From: Microplitis mediator
Lineage: Eukaryota > Arthropoda > Insecta > Hymenoptera > Braconidae
DNA: 64,000 bases
NCBI RefSeq assembly: GCF_029852145.1
Contig: NC_079975.1
Coordinates: 5,084,001 to 5,148,000 of the forward strand
Direction: 5' to 3'
Part shown: piece by piece, positions 21,019-30,814 of the stretch
Layout: each line of letters opens with the position of its first letter
Numbering within the stretch: the stretch's first letter is position 1
The notes under the pieces: model-generated
The model's database searches: none
Told to the model about the DNA's origin: nothing
Seen by the model: only the letters and a program-made list of their open reading frames with translations
Translations under genes and position numbers: made by a program

Positions 21019-22556
21019 TTATTCATCATCAACATCAGATAAATGTACTTTACTATCAACACCATGCATATATATGTCTGGGTCACCAAAATCATAAGAA
21101 TGTTTTTTAGAATTACTAGATTCCAGCCGTCTTGTTTTTGAATCAAGAGAATTTACATTCAAACCAAATGATTCCGTTTTTGGACTAGCTACTTCGTGTG
21201 ATGCTAATTGAGATTCATGTGGATCCGTATTTGCGCCACCGAAGTCAAATGATGATTTACTTTTAGAACTATCAAATTCACGCGGTGCGATTTTTGCTTC
21301 AAGTAAATCTATTTTTGAGCCATCGAAGTCAAATAATGGGTTCGTTTTAGAACTGCCAAGTTCTTGCGATGGTAATTGTGCTTTAACTGAATCTATTTTT
21401 GAGTCACTAAAATCTATTGAATGTATGCCGTCACTTTTAGAATTAAGCAAGTCTACTTTATCACTATTATTATGATGCAATATAGTACTAACATTTGAAA
21501 TCTTAATGCTGTCTATTTTATCATTCAATTCCGTTAATTTTTCAGTCAACTTTACTGAAACATTAGATGTCACATCCTTATAGATCTGAATCGCTTCACT
21601 AGTATAACTATCAAGATTGTGAATAAATTCATATCGTTTAGCGTTGGCTTCTTGATCCAATGCATTTATCGCCTTTTGACTTTTCTGAAGCAATTTTTGA
21701 GTCAAACTGTTACCAAATTCATCTCCCCATACATAAAGTTTGAGTTTAAATTCGCTCAGCAAAAAATCCAAATGATGATTAACTTCTTCATATAATTTAA
21801 TTTTCATAGTTTCGATTGTTTTATTAATACCATCCACAATTTGAACTTGATCAAATTTTGGTTCATTTGGAACAGTAGTGATAGAATCACTACTTTGAGG
21901 AGGATTAAAACAATTGACATGTAGATAGACATTCGTACCAGGATTTCCAGCTATACTATAGTTTTTTACTCCATTATTTTCTAACTGCTCCGATAGCTAT
22001 TGAAAAAAAAGAAAATTAAAAATTGAATGTATAATGAACGCTACACTGTAAAAAATCACCGGTGTAAGTCCAAGCGGTGTAGGTGTTAAAATTATCGGTG
22101 TTAAATTTACCCCCAAAAGCGGTGTTAATATAACGCCGCCGCCGGTGTAGATATTCTTTACCGGTGTTAAAATATTTTATTTTGTGAATATTTTTACTTA
22201 CTCGATCACTATACTTGTTAATAAATGATATTTTTTATTAATTTTCATAAAGAACTGACATTTTTTGTGTTTTATAATCTTTAAAGTTAATACTCCAAGC
22301 GGACGCAATTGACCCTGCTTTTACACCGGCATTATTCCGCTTTTACTCCGGTTACCCTGCTTTAACACCGGTGTATTACTCCTCCTACACCGGTGTAATT
22401 TCATTTTTACACCGGGCGGAGTTAAAACGAGTCCATTTTTAACACCGCTCTTTTTACAGTGTAAAAAAATATTATTTATGACAAAAAAAAAAGAAAAGAA
22501 CTCACTTGAAAAGTGGACACCGCCACAATAATTAGGCAAAAAAATCTGGTACCCAT
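21019..22556 (-). CDS. R2: shorter paralogue of R1
   Basis: Exons 22506-22556 (signal peptide MGTRFFCLIIVAVSTFQ) and 21019-21996, phase 0; 342 residues. The N-terminal helical part (DGINKTIETMKIKLYEEVN, KLTELNDKIDSIK) and the 43-residue tail (SYDFGDPDIYMHGVDS ... DDE) match R1 closely. The repeat part is reduced to about 1.5 units: one fused 28-residue half (AQLPSQELGSSKTNPLFDF) and one full diverged unit. Its intron is longer than that of R1 because it holds a CACTG MITE (22044-22461). AATAAA again overlaps the stop codon. Promoter and both splice sites are intact, so it is probably expressed. Function unknown, as for R1. Confidence 0.78.
22044..22461. mobile_element. TA-flanked CACTGTAAAAAATCACCGG element in R2 intron
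   Basis: CTA|CACTGTAAAAAATCACCGGTG ... CTTTTTACAGTG|TA, 418 bp, full of 'CGGTGTTAA' / 'TTAACACCG' words. It is absent from the R1 intron, so it is younger than the duplication. The closest relative in the window is 43581-43963. Confidence 0.85.
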
Positions 22557-22634
22557 TGTAGAACAGCCGTTAAAGTTGTTTGAAGGTACAATTAATTTAT
22601 TTTTTATTATGATGTCAACTGCAAAGTCAGAGAC

Positions 22635-22642
22635 TTTATATA
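22635..22642 (-). promoter_or_regulatory. TATA box of R2
   Basis: TATATAAAGTCTCTG on the minus strand about 80 bp before the R2 ATG, conserved with R1. Confidence 0.55.
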
Positions 22643-23050
22643 CTCATTTTTATTTCTTAGTGCGTAATTTACCCATACCTATTACTTAAAATGATTGTGA
22701 TTATTATAATTATTTTTTTAATGGCTATTTTATAACAAAATATTCTCAGAATTGGAACAAAGAAAAAAATCGTTAAATTAAAAAAAAAAAAATGTAATTA
22801 AGATAAGCGTAGATTTCAATTAAAGGAATACGTATGCTTTGATAAAATAGAATAATTTTTTAGCGCTAAAAATTAGGTCATTTCCAGAAATATATATTCT
22901 TTAATTAATTCTCAGCGGGTGTGATCTAAATTTGACCTTTGACTACACGTTTAAAAAAAATGATAACTACTACCATGTTACAATAAAGATTGATAATCAT
23001 ACTGTACGATAAAAGACAAGTTCCTTTAATTTAAATAAAATATATTTGTA

Positions 23051-23478
23051 CACTGTAAAAAATTTCGGTGCAAAAATGGACCCGAAGAACTTTACTCGGC
23101 CGTTGAAATAACGGTGTATAATTCTCTCGGTGTAAATTCTCCATCCATGTAATTTTAACACGGTGTAATCTACTTTTTTTACACCATTCCATGTTACTCG
23201 TTGTAATTTTAATTAATGAGCAACAAACGATCATTGGATATTTTTAACTACTTAATCAACAACTACATTAATTTTATTTAGTTATTAAATAGTATATTGA
23301 ACATTTCAATATTTTTATGACTAAATTTCTTAACGCAAAATTACCATGAATTATACATTTACACGTTTGGTGGTGTAAAAATTTTTAATTCACACCGACA
23401 AAATTTAACACGGAATTTGGTTTAATTTTCACACCGATACATTTACACTACACCGGGTCCAAAAAATTTTTTACAGTG
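23051..23478. mobile_element. TA-flanked CACTGTAAAAAATTTCGG element (duplicated copy)
   Basis: Orthologous in the duplication to 18430-18858, with matching TA flanks and only scattered substitutions. Not an independent insertion. Confidence 0.85.
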
Positions 23479-24258
23479 TATTTGATAAAACGCATATTTG
23501 ACTCAAGCCTCTGCAAATCGGAATTTTATTAAATATATAAATTTTACCATCTGAAATGCGAAGATTATAATCTCGGATACAAAAGTTAACATCTCCAATA
23601 GCAAAAGTTAATACAGCCTAAGCTCGTTATAAGCAACTTCCTCTATCGCGCATTTCGATACAATTTTAAAGCTGCCCATACGGAAAAATATGTATTCGGA
23701 AATCGACATACACACGACAATAATAATCCCTGGGTGCAGAATATGTACGTATGTGTGTGTGTGCACGCACATACTTTCTTGATTTACAGCATTATTTAAT
23801 GTAATTCAAAAATTTTACCGAAAGATGGAATAACTCAAGTGGTTGAGCACTCGGTAAACGAAACCAATAAGCTCATGAGAAAATAGAAATAGGCTACGAG
23901 GATGAAGCATCGAGAAAAATTGACATGGTTTTACTCCACTGAAATACCAGATTAGAGGTATTGCCACTTTTTTCAGTGGCTAAGACCACTAATCTTTAGT
24001 AAAAAAAAAAATACTTATTCTTTTTAAAAAATCGATATAGCAACAATTAGACTTTAATGGCTTATTTGTCATTTTAAAAATAAATCTATTTTTTTTCATT
24101 ATTGGTTACCAGGCAAAAAGAATCAAATAGCCAGTTGGTAAAAGTTACAATACTAACTATATCTCAAAAGTTTAAATAAAAAATTTTTGTCTCATAAAAA
24201 ACTAGTGCTTCGTCAACTTAAATATTCAATATTCAATATTTATAAAAATATAAGTAAC

Positions 24259-25239
24259 ATGTGGAAAACTATTGTTCTAATTTTATTTAGTTACATTCTT
24301 TATTCGGACGGATGCTCACCAGTCGAATGCCCAAAATATGAGTATGAAAGTCATTCAGATCGTAGTGAATTTTTAAAAAATTTACCGGATAAAAAACGAA
24401 TAAACGAAATAGCACTCATTGGAACGAGTGTATCAGCAGATAGTGATAATCAAGATTTGAGCATTGCTGATCAATTGACATCTGGTGTACGTGTTTTAGA
24501 TATTTCTGTGCGTGCGACGTCAGATAGATTTGCTTTACACACTTATGTAAATTTTTTGAACCGTATGTTTGGTGACGTATTGAATGATGTTGATGAATTC
24601 CTTAGTAATAATCCTGAAGAATTCGTAATTGTGTTAATGAATCAAGCTTTTCGGCCAGCATCAGATGTAACTAAAAGTAATTGTGAAATTTTAAATGACT
24701 ATATGTTTATGAATATGATCAGCCATTGGTCACTGACTGATACTATTGGAATGCATCGTCGTCATATATTATTAGGAACGATTGGGGACAGCTTGTTTAG
24801 TGACTGTGTTGTAGATTTGAAATCTCGATGTAAAGTGTCTTCAGAATTTATAAATCCTTTCGAATTGAGCAAATTAGATCCAATAGAACAGAAAGCTATT
24901 GAACTGACTGTTCTACAAGATGCCAGTTTTTATTTAGATTCGCAATGTTTCATTAATAACATTGCTGCTGATCGTAATACTGATCAAGCTGCAAGATTTA
25001 TGGCGTTAGATGGATCAAGTTATTGGTACTGTTTAGTGCCAATAAATCATCGAATGGCTCATTACTTCAGTAATCCACATCGAGCATTGATCATCGTTAT
25101 GGCTGATTTTCCAACACAGAAATTAATTGATCGCATCATTTACAGCAATTTTGAAGATTATTCTCCAAGTGACTCTGATATCGAAATTCACATTGATCGG
25201 ATTAATGATATAACGAATTACATTCTACAAAGTTACTGA
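24259..25239 (+). CDS. PLC-2: PI-PLC-X-like protein lacking first catalytic His
   Basis: Intronless, 326 residues from ATG at 24259 (MWKTIVLILFSYILYSDG, signal peptide), then CSPVECPKYEYESHSDRSEF. The PI-PLC-X core is kept: SIADQLTSGVRVLDISVRA (Arg retained), FALHTYVNFL (second His retained), NPEEFVIVLMNQ, LIIVMADFPTQKLIDR. But the first catalytic position reads ALIGTSVSA, with Ser in place of His (codon AGT). Bacterial PI-PLC needs this His as general base, so classic catalysis is not expected. The frame, Cys pattern and signal peptide are intact, which argues for a retained non-enzymatic role such as binding inositol lipids or GPI anchors (inference). A C-terminal extension beyond PLC-1 is acidic. 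Its paralogue PLC-4 has the same Ser. Confidence 0.82.
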   Translation: MWKTIVLILFSYILYSDGCSPVECPKYEYESHSDRSEFLKNLPDKKRINEIALIGTSVSADSDNQDLSIADQLTSGVRVLDISVRATSDRFALHTYVNFLNRMFGDVLNDVDEFLSNNPEEFVIVLMNQAFRPASDVTKSNCEILNDYMFMNMISHWSLTDTIGMHRRHILLGTIGDSLFSDCVVDLKSRCKVSSEFINPFELSKLDPIEQKAIELTVLQDASFYLDSQCFINNIAADRNTDQAARFMALDGSSYWYCLVPINHRMAHYFSNPHRALIIVMADFPTQKLIDRIIYSNFEDYSPSDSDIEIHIDRINDITNYILQSY

Positions 25240-25745
25240 AAAAATTTTAATTAAGTTATTTAAATTAAGATTTTTAGCGCTGATTCTAGATTTAAAACTT
25301 TTCGTAGGCAATTTCGAGCGGCCCATGTTGCCTGATGACGACCAAATTGTTCCTATCTAAAAAAAAATATGACATACTGTGTTGAGTCATATAAATTTGA
25401 TTAAAAAAAAATCTTAAGCCAGTTTTGCCCCTTCCGATTTTTAATTACTGCCATATATTAATAGATGGAACGGAAAAATTCGAGAACATTTTTATTCCTT
25501 TTTAATTTCTTTATAATTATCAAATTCAATAGTTATTTTCAAACTTATATATATCCCAATAAATTGTGATATCACTTTTTGAAAAATAACTTTAATTACC
25601 CAATAAAAACTGAAAAAGAAAAAATGATATTCTATTTATTTGTTATAATCAACTGTTTTTTTCATAAGTGTAACATTAATCATTGTCACTCCAACAATTA
25701 AAAGTTTTATTATTATCAAGTTCCAAAAACTATATTTCAAATAAA

Positions 25746-26690
25746 ATGTGTAAATTTATTCTATTAATTACTATAGTGCACATATTTATCACAAATGTAT
25801 TTTGTGACTGCCCAGAATATTGTAATAAAAAACATGAAGACCGTAGTAATTTATTATCACAATTACCAGATAGTCGAAAAATGAATAATATTTCAATGAT
25901 TGGCACTCACATATCAGCTGGTTATGAAGACTCTTATACTTATAGAAACCAATATTTGAATATCAGTGAGCAATTGAAATATGGAATACGTGTTTTGGAT
26001 TTTCCTTTGCGTCCTACGTCAAATCGTTTTGCACTTCACAACGGGCCTTTTTTTTTGAACATTATGTTTGGTCATGCATTGAAAGCTATTAGGGATTTCC
26101 TTATTAAACATCCAAAAGAATCAGTGATCGTTGTACTCCGTCAGGCCTACTCATCAGCGTCTGACAATACTCTTGACAATTGTAAAATTTTGAACAAACA
26201 TTATGATAGTTTTGACATTGTGCAGAACTGGTCTCTTGATGGTGTTCTTGGAATGTATCGAGGTTACATATTGTTAGCGACAATTGGTGATTATTATGGT
26301 GATTCGTTTAGTAAATGCGTTACTGATTTGCGTAAAAAATGTAAACAATCATCAAGTATTGACAGAAGTCTGTGGCATGATGAAGGTATGATAGAATTCA
26401 AATCTAAGGAAATGATGGCGTTGCAGAAGGCTAGCTTCACTGAGAATTACAAGTGTTTTATAAATATTATTGCTAACTATTATGAAGAAAACTCATTAAG
26501 TGAATTAATTGCTGTTAAAGGATCGGATAACATAAATGTTGAATGCAAAGAGCCAATTAATTATCAAATGACTTATCGTTTTCAAAATTCTTATCGGTCA
26601 CTGTTAATGATACTTGCTGACTTTCCAACTCAACAACTCATTGATCGCATCAATGATAGCAATGTCGAGGCTAATTCATCGGTACGATAA
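25746..26690 (+). CDS. PLC-3: secreted PI-PLC-X protein with catalytic His pair
   Basis: Intronless, 314 residues from ATG at 25746 (MCKFILLITIVHIFITNVFC, signal peptide), then DCPEYCNKKHEDRSN. The core is the most bacterial-like of the family: MIGTHISAGYE (first His present), LNISEQLKYGIRVLDFPLR (Arg present), FALHNGPFFL (second His followed by G-P as in the bacterial HGP motif), HPKESVIVVLRQA, LLMILADFPTQQLIDRI. It is the best candidate for an active PI- or GPI-cleaving secreted enzyme here, although the residue after the first His is Ile, not Asp. It is in tandem with PLC-2, same strand, about 500 bp apart. AATAAA (26689-26694) overlaps the stop codon. Confidence 0.85.
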   Translation: MCKFILLITIVHIFITNVFCDCPEYCNKKHEDRSNLLSQLPDSRKMNNISMIGTHISAGYEDSYTYRNQYLNISEQLKYGIRVLDFPLRPTSNRFALHNGPFFLNIMFGHALKAIRDFLIKHPKESVIVVLRQAYSSASDNTLDNCKILNKHYDSFDIVQNWSLDGVLGMYRGYILLATIGDYYGDSFSKCVTDLRKKCKQSSSIDRSLWHDEGMIEFKSKEMMALQKASFTENYKCFINIIANYYEENSLSELIAVKGSDNINVECKEPINYQMTYRFQNSYRSLLMILADFPTQQLIDRINDSNVEANSSVR

Positions 26691-27544
26691 TAAAAATGTC
26701 ATTTATAACTTTATCAAAAATATAAAATGATATTATGTTCTAAAATTGTTATTTATTTAATTTGAAAAACTTTCCTGAATTAACATTAAAAAAAATTGCA
26801 TTTTGTCTCATTTCAACCCTTTTTTCATCAACCAACTACAGTGCTCCCTTTCTCAAAAAAAAAAATTTATATTTTAAACCAATGAAATAAATATTCACTG
26901 TTGCTAAGAATGCAATGAAAAGAAGAAAACAATCATAGAAAATCATATCTATTTCCATGATTATCATCCGATATCGAATTTTGGCAACTGCTGGGTTCAA
27001 GTAGCAAGTAGCCAATATCAACTTCGACTCCGCCGTCCATCTTACGGCATTAAATAAATTAATGTTTTAAACCAATTAAATTAATATTTACTGTTGCTAA
27101 GAATGAAATAAATTCCTCTCGCTATCATTCTACTTCTCCTCATTTTGAGGGGAATGTGTTCCCCTACTCTCGCTACGTTGTATACAAAATATATTTGTGT
27201 ACGTTTCGAAAGAATGCGCGCGCATTTCTCTGTTTAGTACTCTCAAGAAAAAGTCCCTCTCTAAGAAGGAATTCTTAGAATTTTAGCCCCGAGTTGGGAA
27301 TTATAGAGAGGGAGTACTGTATTAACGGTGTTGCTATTTGAATGCACATATGCCTGAGAATTTACTTATTTGCAATTAAAAACATCGAAATATAAGTAGG
27401 GGATGGTTATATTCGCTCCTTTAGCGCCGTAAGATGGGCACTATGACTCAATGAACAAAGATAAAATTGAACGGAATGCAGCATGAGCTAAAATAACTCA
27501 ACTGGTTGAGCACTCGGCAGACGAAACCAAGCTCGTAAGAAAAT
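26691..27544. other. Spacer between PLC blocks
   Basis: Partly matches the 23740-23890 leader (ACTGGTTGAGCACTCGG). 27050-27310 has GC-richer non-coding sequence with no recognisable feature. No gene seen. Confidence 0.5.
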
Positions 27545-28538
27545 CGCGTGCCAAAAGGTAAAAGGGCGCATAAATTTTTTTTTCATCGCCAATTGATTAG
27601 TAAACATTTTCTACGCTTGAAAATCAAACATTGTTTTCCCAAAGCTAAAAGGGCGTATGTCTTTAATTATGCGCCCTTTTAGCTTTAGGAATTTGAAAAT
27701 TTCGTGACCAAAAGCTAAAAGGGCGTATAAATTTTTTTTCTGAAAAATTTATTAAAAAGCTTAGCCGAAGTCTAAAAATGAAAAAAAAAAATGCTGCAGT
27801 CAAAAATGTGTATTCTAACTTATACGTTCTTTTAATATCAAAATTAAAAATATGCTCAGAAAAATCACAAAGTATGCGTGATTGTATTAATATTTTTTGT
27901 TATGGAATTAGTTATTAGAGTGTATAAAATTATTTTGAAATTCTTATACTAAATTGAAAAGAAAAAAAAAAAAAAAAAAAAATTTGTAGAAATATGTAAC
28001 CGGTTCATTAAGGTACGACTTTGATACCCTCCTTTTCCATATCTGTACTTTTTTTTTTTCAAATTATTCTGATTTATGGTGGATCCATAATAATCCAAAA
28101 CAATAATTAGAGAAAAAATCAGTAAATTTTTATTTTTTATAATCGTTATGAAAATTTATATTTAATTAAAAATTTGATATTTTCATTTTTTTTTAATTTA
28201 ATTATTTTATTTTCAATAAATTTTGAAAAAAAAAGTGTAGGAGACTGTTTTTTTCATCTAACTTGTCTTGTAAAACTATTTGTCAGTATTTTGTATTATA
28301 ACTTGAATTTTTTTTTATGCGCCCTTTTAGCTTTAGGCACTACTTTTCAAAAGCTAAAAGGGCGGATGTCTTGAGATACGCCCTTTTAGCTTAAGGATGC
28401 CCAAATTTTTTTTTTTTTCAGATTTTTGCGTTTCGAAAAATTTTAAAGCTAATGGCAAAAAAAATTTTTTTTATGCGCCCTTTTAGCATAATTCCCTACT
28501 AACCTGTAGCAATGCGCCCTTTTACCTTTTGGCACGCG
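27545..28538. mobile_element. 994-bp TIR element with AAAT target duplication
   Basis: CGCGTGCCAAAAGGTAAAAG at the left and its inverse CTTTTACCTTTTGGCACGCG at the right, flanked by AAAT on both sides (27541-27544, 28539-28542). Leader copy A shows the empty site: 'GAGAAAATAGAAATAGGC' near 23877, against 'AAGAAAAT[element]AAATGGAAATAGGC' here. The interior carries several 'AAAGCTAAAAGGGCG' / 'CGCCCTTTTAGCTTT' words in both orientations and long T or A runs. No transposase ORF. Class not recognised. Confidence 0.85.
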
Positions 28539-28931
28539 AAATGGAAATAGGCTACGAGGATTAAGCATCGAGAAAAATTGACATGGTTTACTCTACTGAA
28601 ATACCAAATTAGAGGTACTGCCTCTTTCTTTTCAGCGGCTAAGACCTTCTCTAATTTATCTAAAAAGAAGAACTTATTTTTTCTAAAATTTATTTATAAA
28701 ACAATGATGATACTTTAATGGCTTATTTATCATTTTAAAAATAAATCTATTTTTTACATTTTTTTTTTTTTTATTATTACCAGGTTACCAGGCAATAAAA
28801 ATCAAATAGTCGATTAACTAAAGTTAAAATACTAATTACATCTGAAAAGTTTTAATAAGAAATTTTTGTCTGATAAAAGAACAAGTTGTTCATCGGCTTA
28901 AATATTTAATATTTATAAAAATATAATTAAT

Positions 28932-29912
28932 ATGTGGAAAACTATAGTTCTGATTTTATTTATTTACATTATTGATACGGATGGATGCCCAAAAGTCGAA
29001 TGCCCAAAATACGAGTATAAAAGTCATTCAGATCGTAGTGAATTTTTAAAAAATTTACCGGATGAAAAACGAATAAACGAAATAGCACTCATTGGAACGA
29101 GTGTATCAACAGATAGTAATCATCAAGAGTTGAGTATTGCTGATCAATTGAAATATGGTGTACGTGTTTTAGATATTTCTGTGCGTGCAACGTCGGATAG
29201 ATTTGCTATACACAGTTATTTATATTTTTTGAATCTTATGTTTGGTGAAGTATTGAATGATGTTGATGAATTCCTTAGAAATAATCCTGAAGAATTCGTA
29301 ATTGTGTTAATGAATCAAGTTCATTCGGCAGCATCAGATGTAACTAAAAGTAATTGTGAAATTTTAAATGACTATATGTTTATGAATATGATCAGCAATT
29401 GGTCACTGACTGATACTATTGGTATGTATCGAAGTCACATATTATTAGGAACGAATGCGGGCAGCTCGTTTAGTGATTGTATTGTTGATTTAAATTCTCG
29501 ATGTAAATTGTCTTCAGAATTTATAAATGCTTTCGAATTGAGCAAATTAGATCCAATAGATCAAAAAGCTATTGAACTGACTGTCCTACAAGATGCCAGT
29601 TTCTATTTAGATTCGCAATGTTTCATTAATAAAATCGCTGCTTATCGTGATACTGATCAAGCTGCAAGATTTATGGCGCTAGATGGATCAAGCTATTGGT
29701 ACTGTTCAGTGCCAATAAATTATCGAATGGCTCATTACTTCAGTAATCCACATCGGGCATTGATTATTGTTATGGCTGATTATCCAACTCAGGAATTAAT
29801 TGACCGTATCATTTACAGCAATTTTGAAGATCATTCTTCAAGTAACTCTGATATTGAAATTCAAATTGATTGGACTCATGATATAACGAATTACATTCTA
29901 AAGAGTTATTGA
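28932..29912 (+). CDS. PLC-4: paralogue of PLC-2, first catalytic His replaced by Ser
   Basis: Intronless, 326 residues from ATG at 28932 (MWKTIVLILFIYIIDTDG, signal peptide), then CPKVECPKYEYKSH. Core motifs: ALIGTSVST (Ser where the first catalytic His belongs), SIADQLKYGVRVLDISVRA, FAIHSYLYFL (second His kept), NPEEFVIVLMNQV, LIIVMADYPTQELIDR. It is very close to PLC-2 along the whole length, and the loss of His is shared, so it predates their duplication. The intact frame after duplication suggests selection on a non-catalytic function (inference). It follows the 994-bp element by about 390 bp and precedes PLC-5 on the same strand. Confidence 0.82.
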   Translation: MWKTIVLILFIYIIDTDGCPKVECPKYEYKSHSDRSEFLKNLPDEKRINEIALIGTSVSTDSNHQELSIADQLKYGVRVLDISVRATSDRFAIHSYLYFLNLMFGEVLNDVDEFLRNNPEEFVIVLMNQVHSAASDVTKSNCEILNDYMFMNMISNWSLTDTIGMYRSHILLGTNAGSSFSDCIVDLNSRCKLSSEFINAFELSKLDPIDQKAIELTVLQDASFYLDSQCFINKIAAYRDTDQAARFMALDGSSYWYCSVPINYRMAHYFSNPHRALIIVMADYPTQELIDRIIYSNFEDHSSSNSDIEIQIDWTHDITNYILKSY

Positions 29913-30444
29913 AATTAGTTATTTTAGTTGTGAATCTAGCAGCATACAATGAATAAGTTACCCTATTACGTCATTTCTCACCGCAAAAACTCTTGACTGA
30001 AATATCAAAACCAAGATTTGATTCCTGAATTCAAAATTGCTAAGGTTACAATAGAGTAAAAGTTTTATAGCTTAAATTAAAAACTTTTTTTGAAAAATTC
30101 TATATTTCAAAATTTTCAGTAAGCAATTTGGACATACTGTGTTGTGTCATATAAATTTAATTTATAACAAATCTAAGGCCTGTTTTGCCCCTTTCCCTCT
30201 TGAATTACTGTCATATATTAATAGATGGGAAATTTTTATTACTTTTTAATTTCAAGTCGTTATAATTATAAAATTTATTGGTTTTTTTCATACTTTTGTG
30301 AATCCCAATAAATTGTGACGTCACTTTATGGAAAACAACTTTAATTACCTAATAAAAACTAACGAAAAAAAGCGATATCCGTCTCTTTTATAATCAACCG
30401 TTTTGTTTTTTTAAATAAGTGTAACATTAATTGTCGTCGCTCTA

Positions 30445-30755
30445 CATTGAGAAAAAAAAATACTTTTATTAAGAACTTTTACTTGATACAAGAACATATA
30501 TTCTTGATAATTTTCAAAAATATATAATTTTGTCTCAAGAATTCGTAGAATTGAGAGAAATAATTTTTATTTGATTCAAGTAGAGCTATTCTTTTGTTTA
30601 CTCATAATATAATATCAAATTCATATAATAACAAAGATAAATTTGATGCTCTTTTCTCAAGAAATTGATAATTAATAACAATAAAATAAATATTTTGAAC
30701 GGATTTCTTGAACCAAGAAATTCTTGTTTGGAAAATAGTATTTTTTTCCTCAGTG
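30445..30755. mobile_element. TA-flanked CATTGAGAAAAAAAAATAC element
   Basis: CTA|CATTGAGAAAAAAAAATAC at the left and GTATTTTTTTCCTCAGTG|TA at the right, with internal 'TCTTGAT/ATCAAGA' inversions. It is absent at the matching place upstream of PLC-3, so it is a newer insertion in block B. It ends 60 bp upstream of the PLC-5 start and may alter that promoter. Confidence 0.7.
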
Positions 30756-30814
30756 TAATAAATATAATAGTTATTTGATTATTGTCAACTTCAAAAAATT
30801 ATATTTCGAATAAA

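Larger units (their letters stand above)
19230..23726. repeat. Segmental duplication, copy 2 (PLC pseudogene + R2 block)
   Basis: Partner of 15300-19110. The right boundary is where 'CACACGACAATAATAAT' at 23713-23729 stops matching 19090-19109. Copy 2 differs by a LINE insertion, a MITE in the R2 intron and loss of coding repeats. Confidence 0.8.
23850..26830. repeat. Second segmental duplication, copy A (PLC-2 + PLC-3)
   Basis: The leader near 23850-23990 (TGGTTGAGCACTCGG, GGCTACGAGGATGAAGCATC), PLC-2, spacer and PLC-3 recur in the same order at 27480-31850 with PLC-4 and PLC-5. Copy B additionally holds the elements at 27545-28538 and 30445-30755. Confidence 0.8.
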
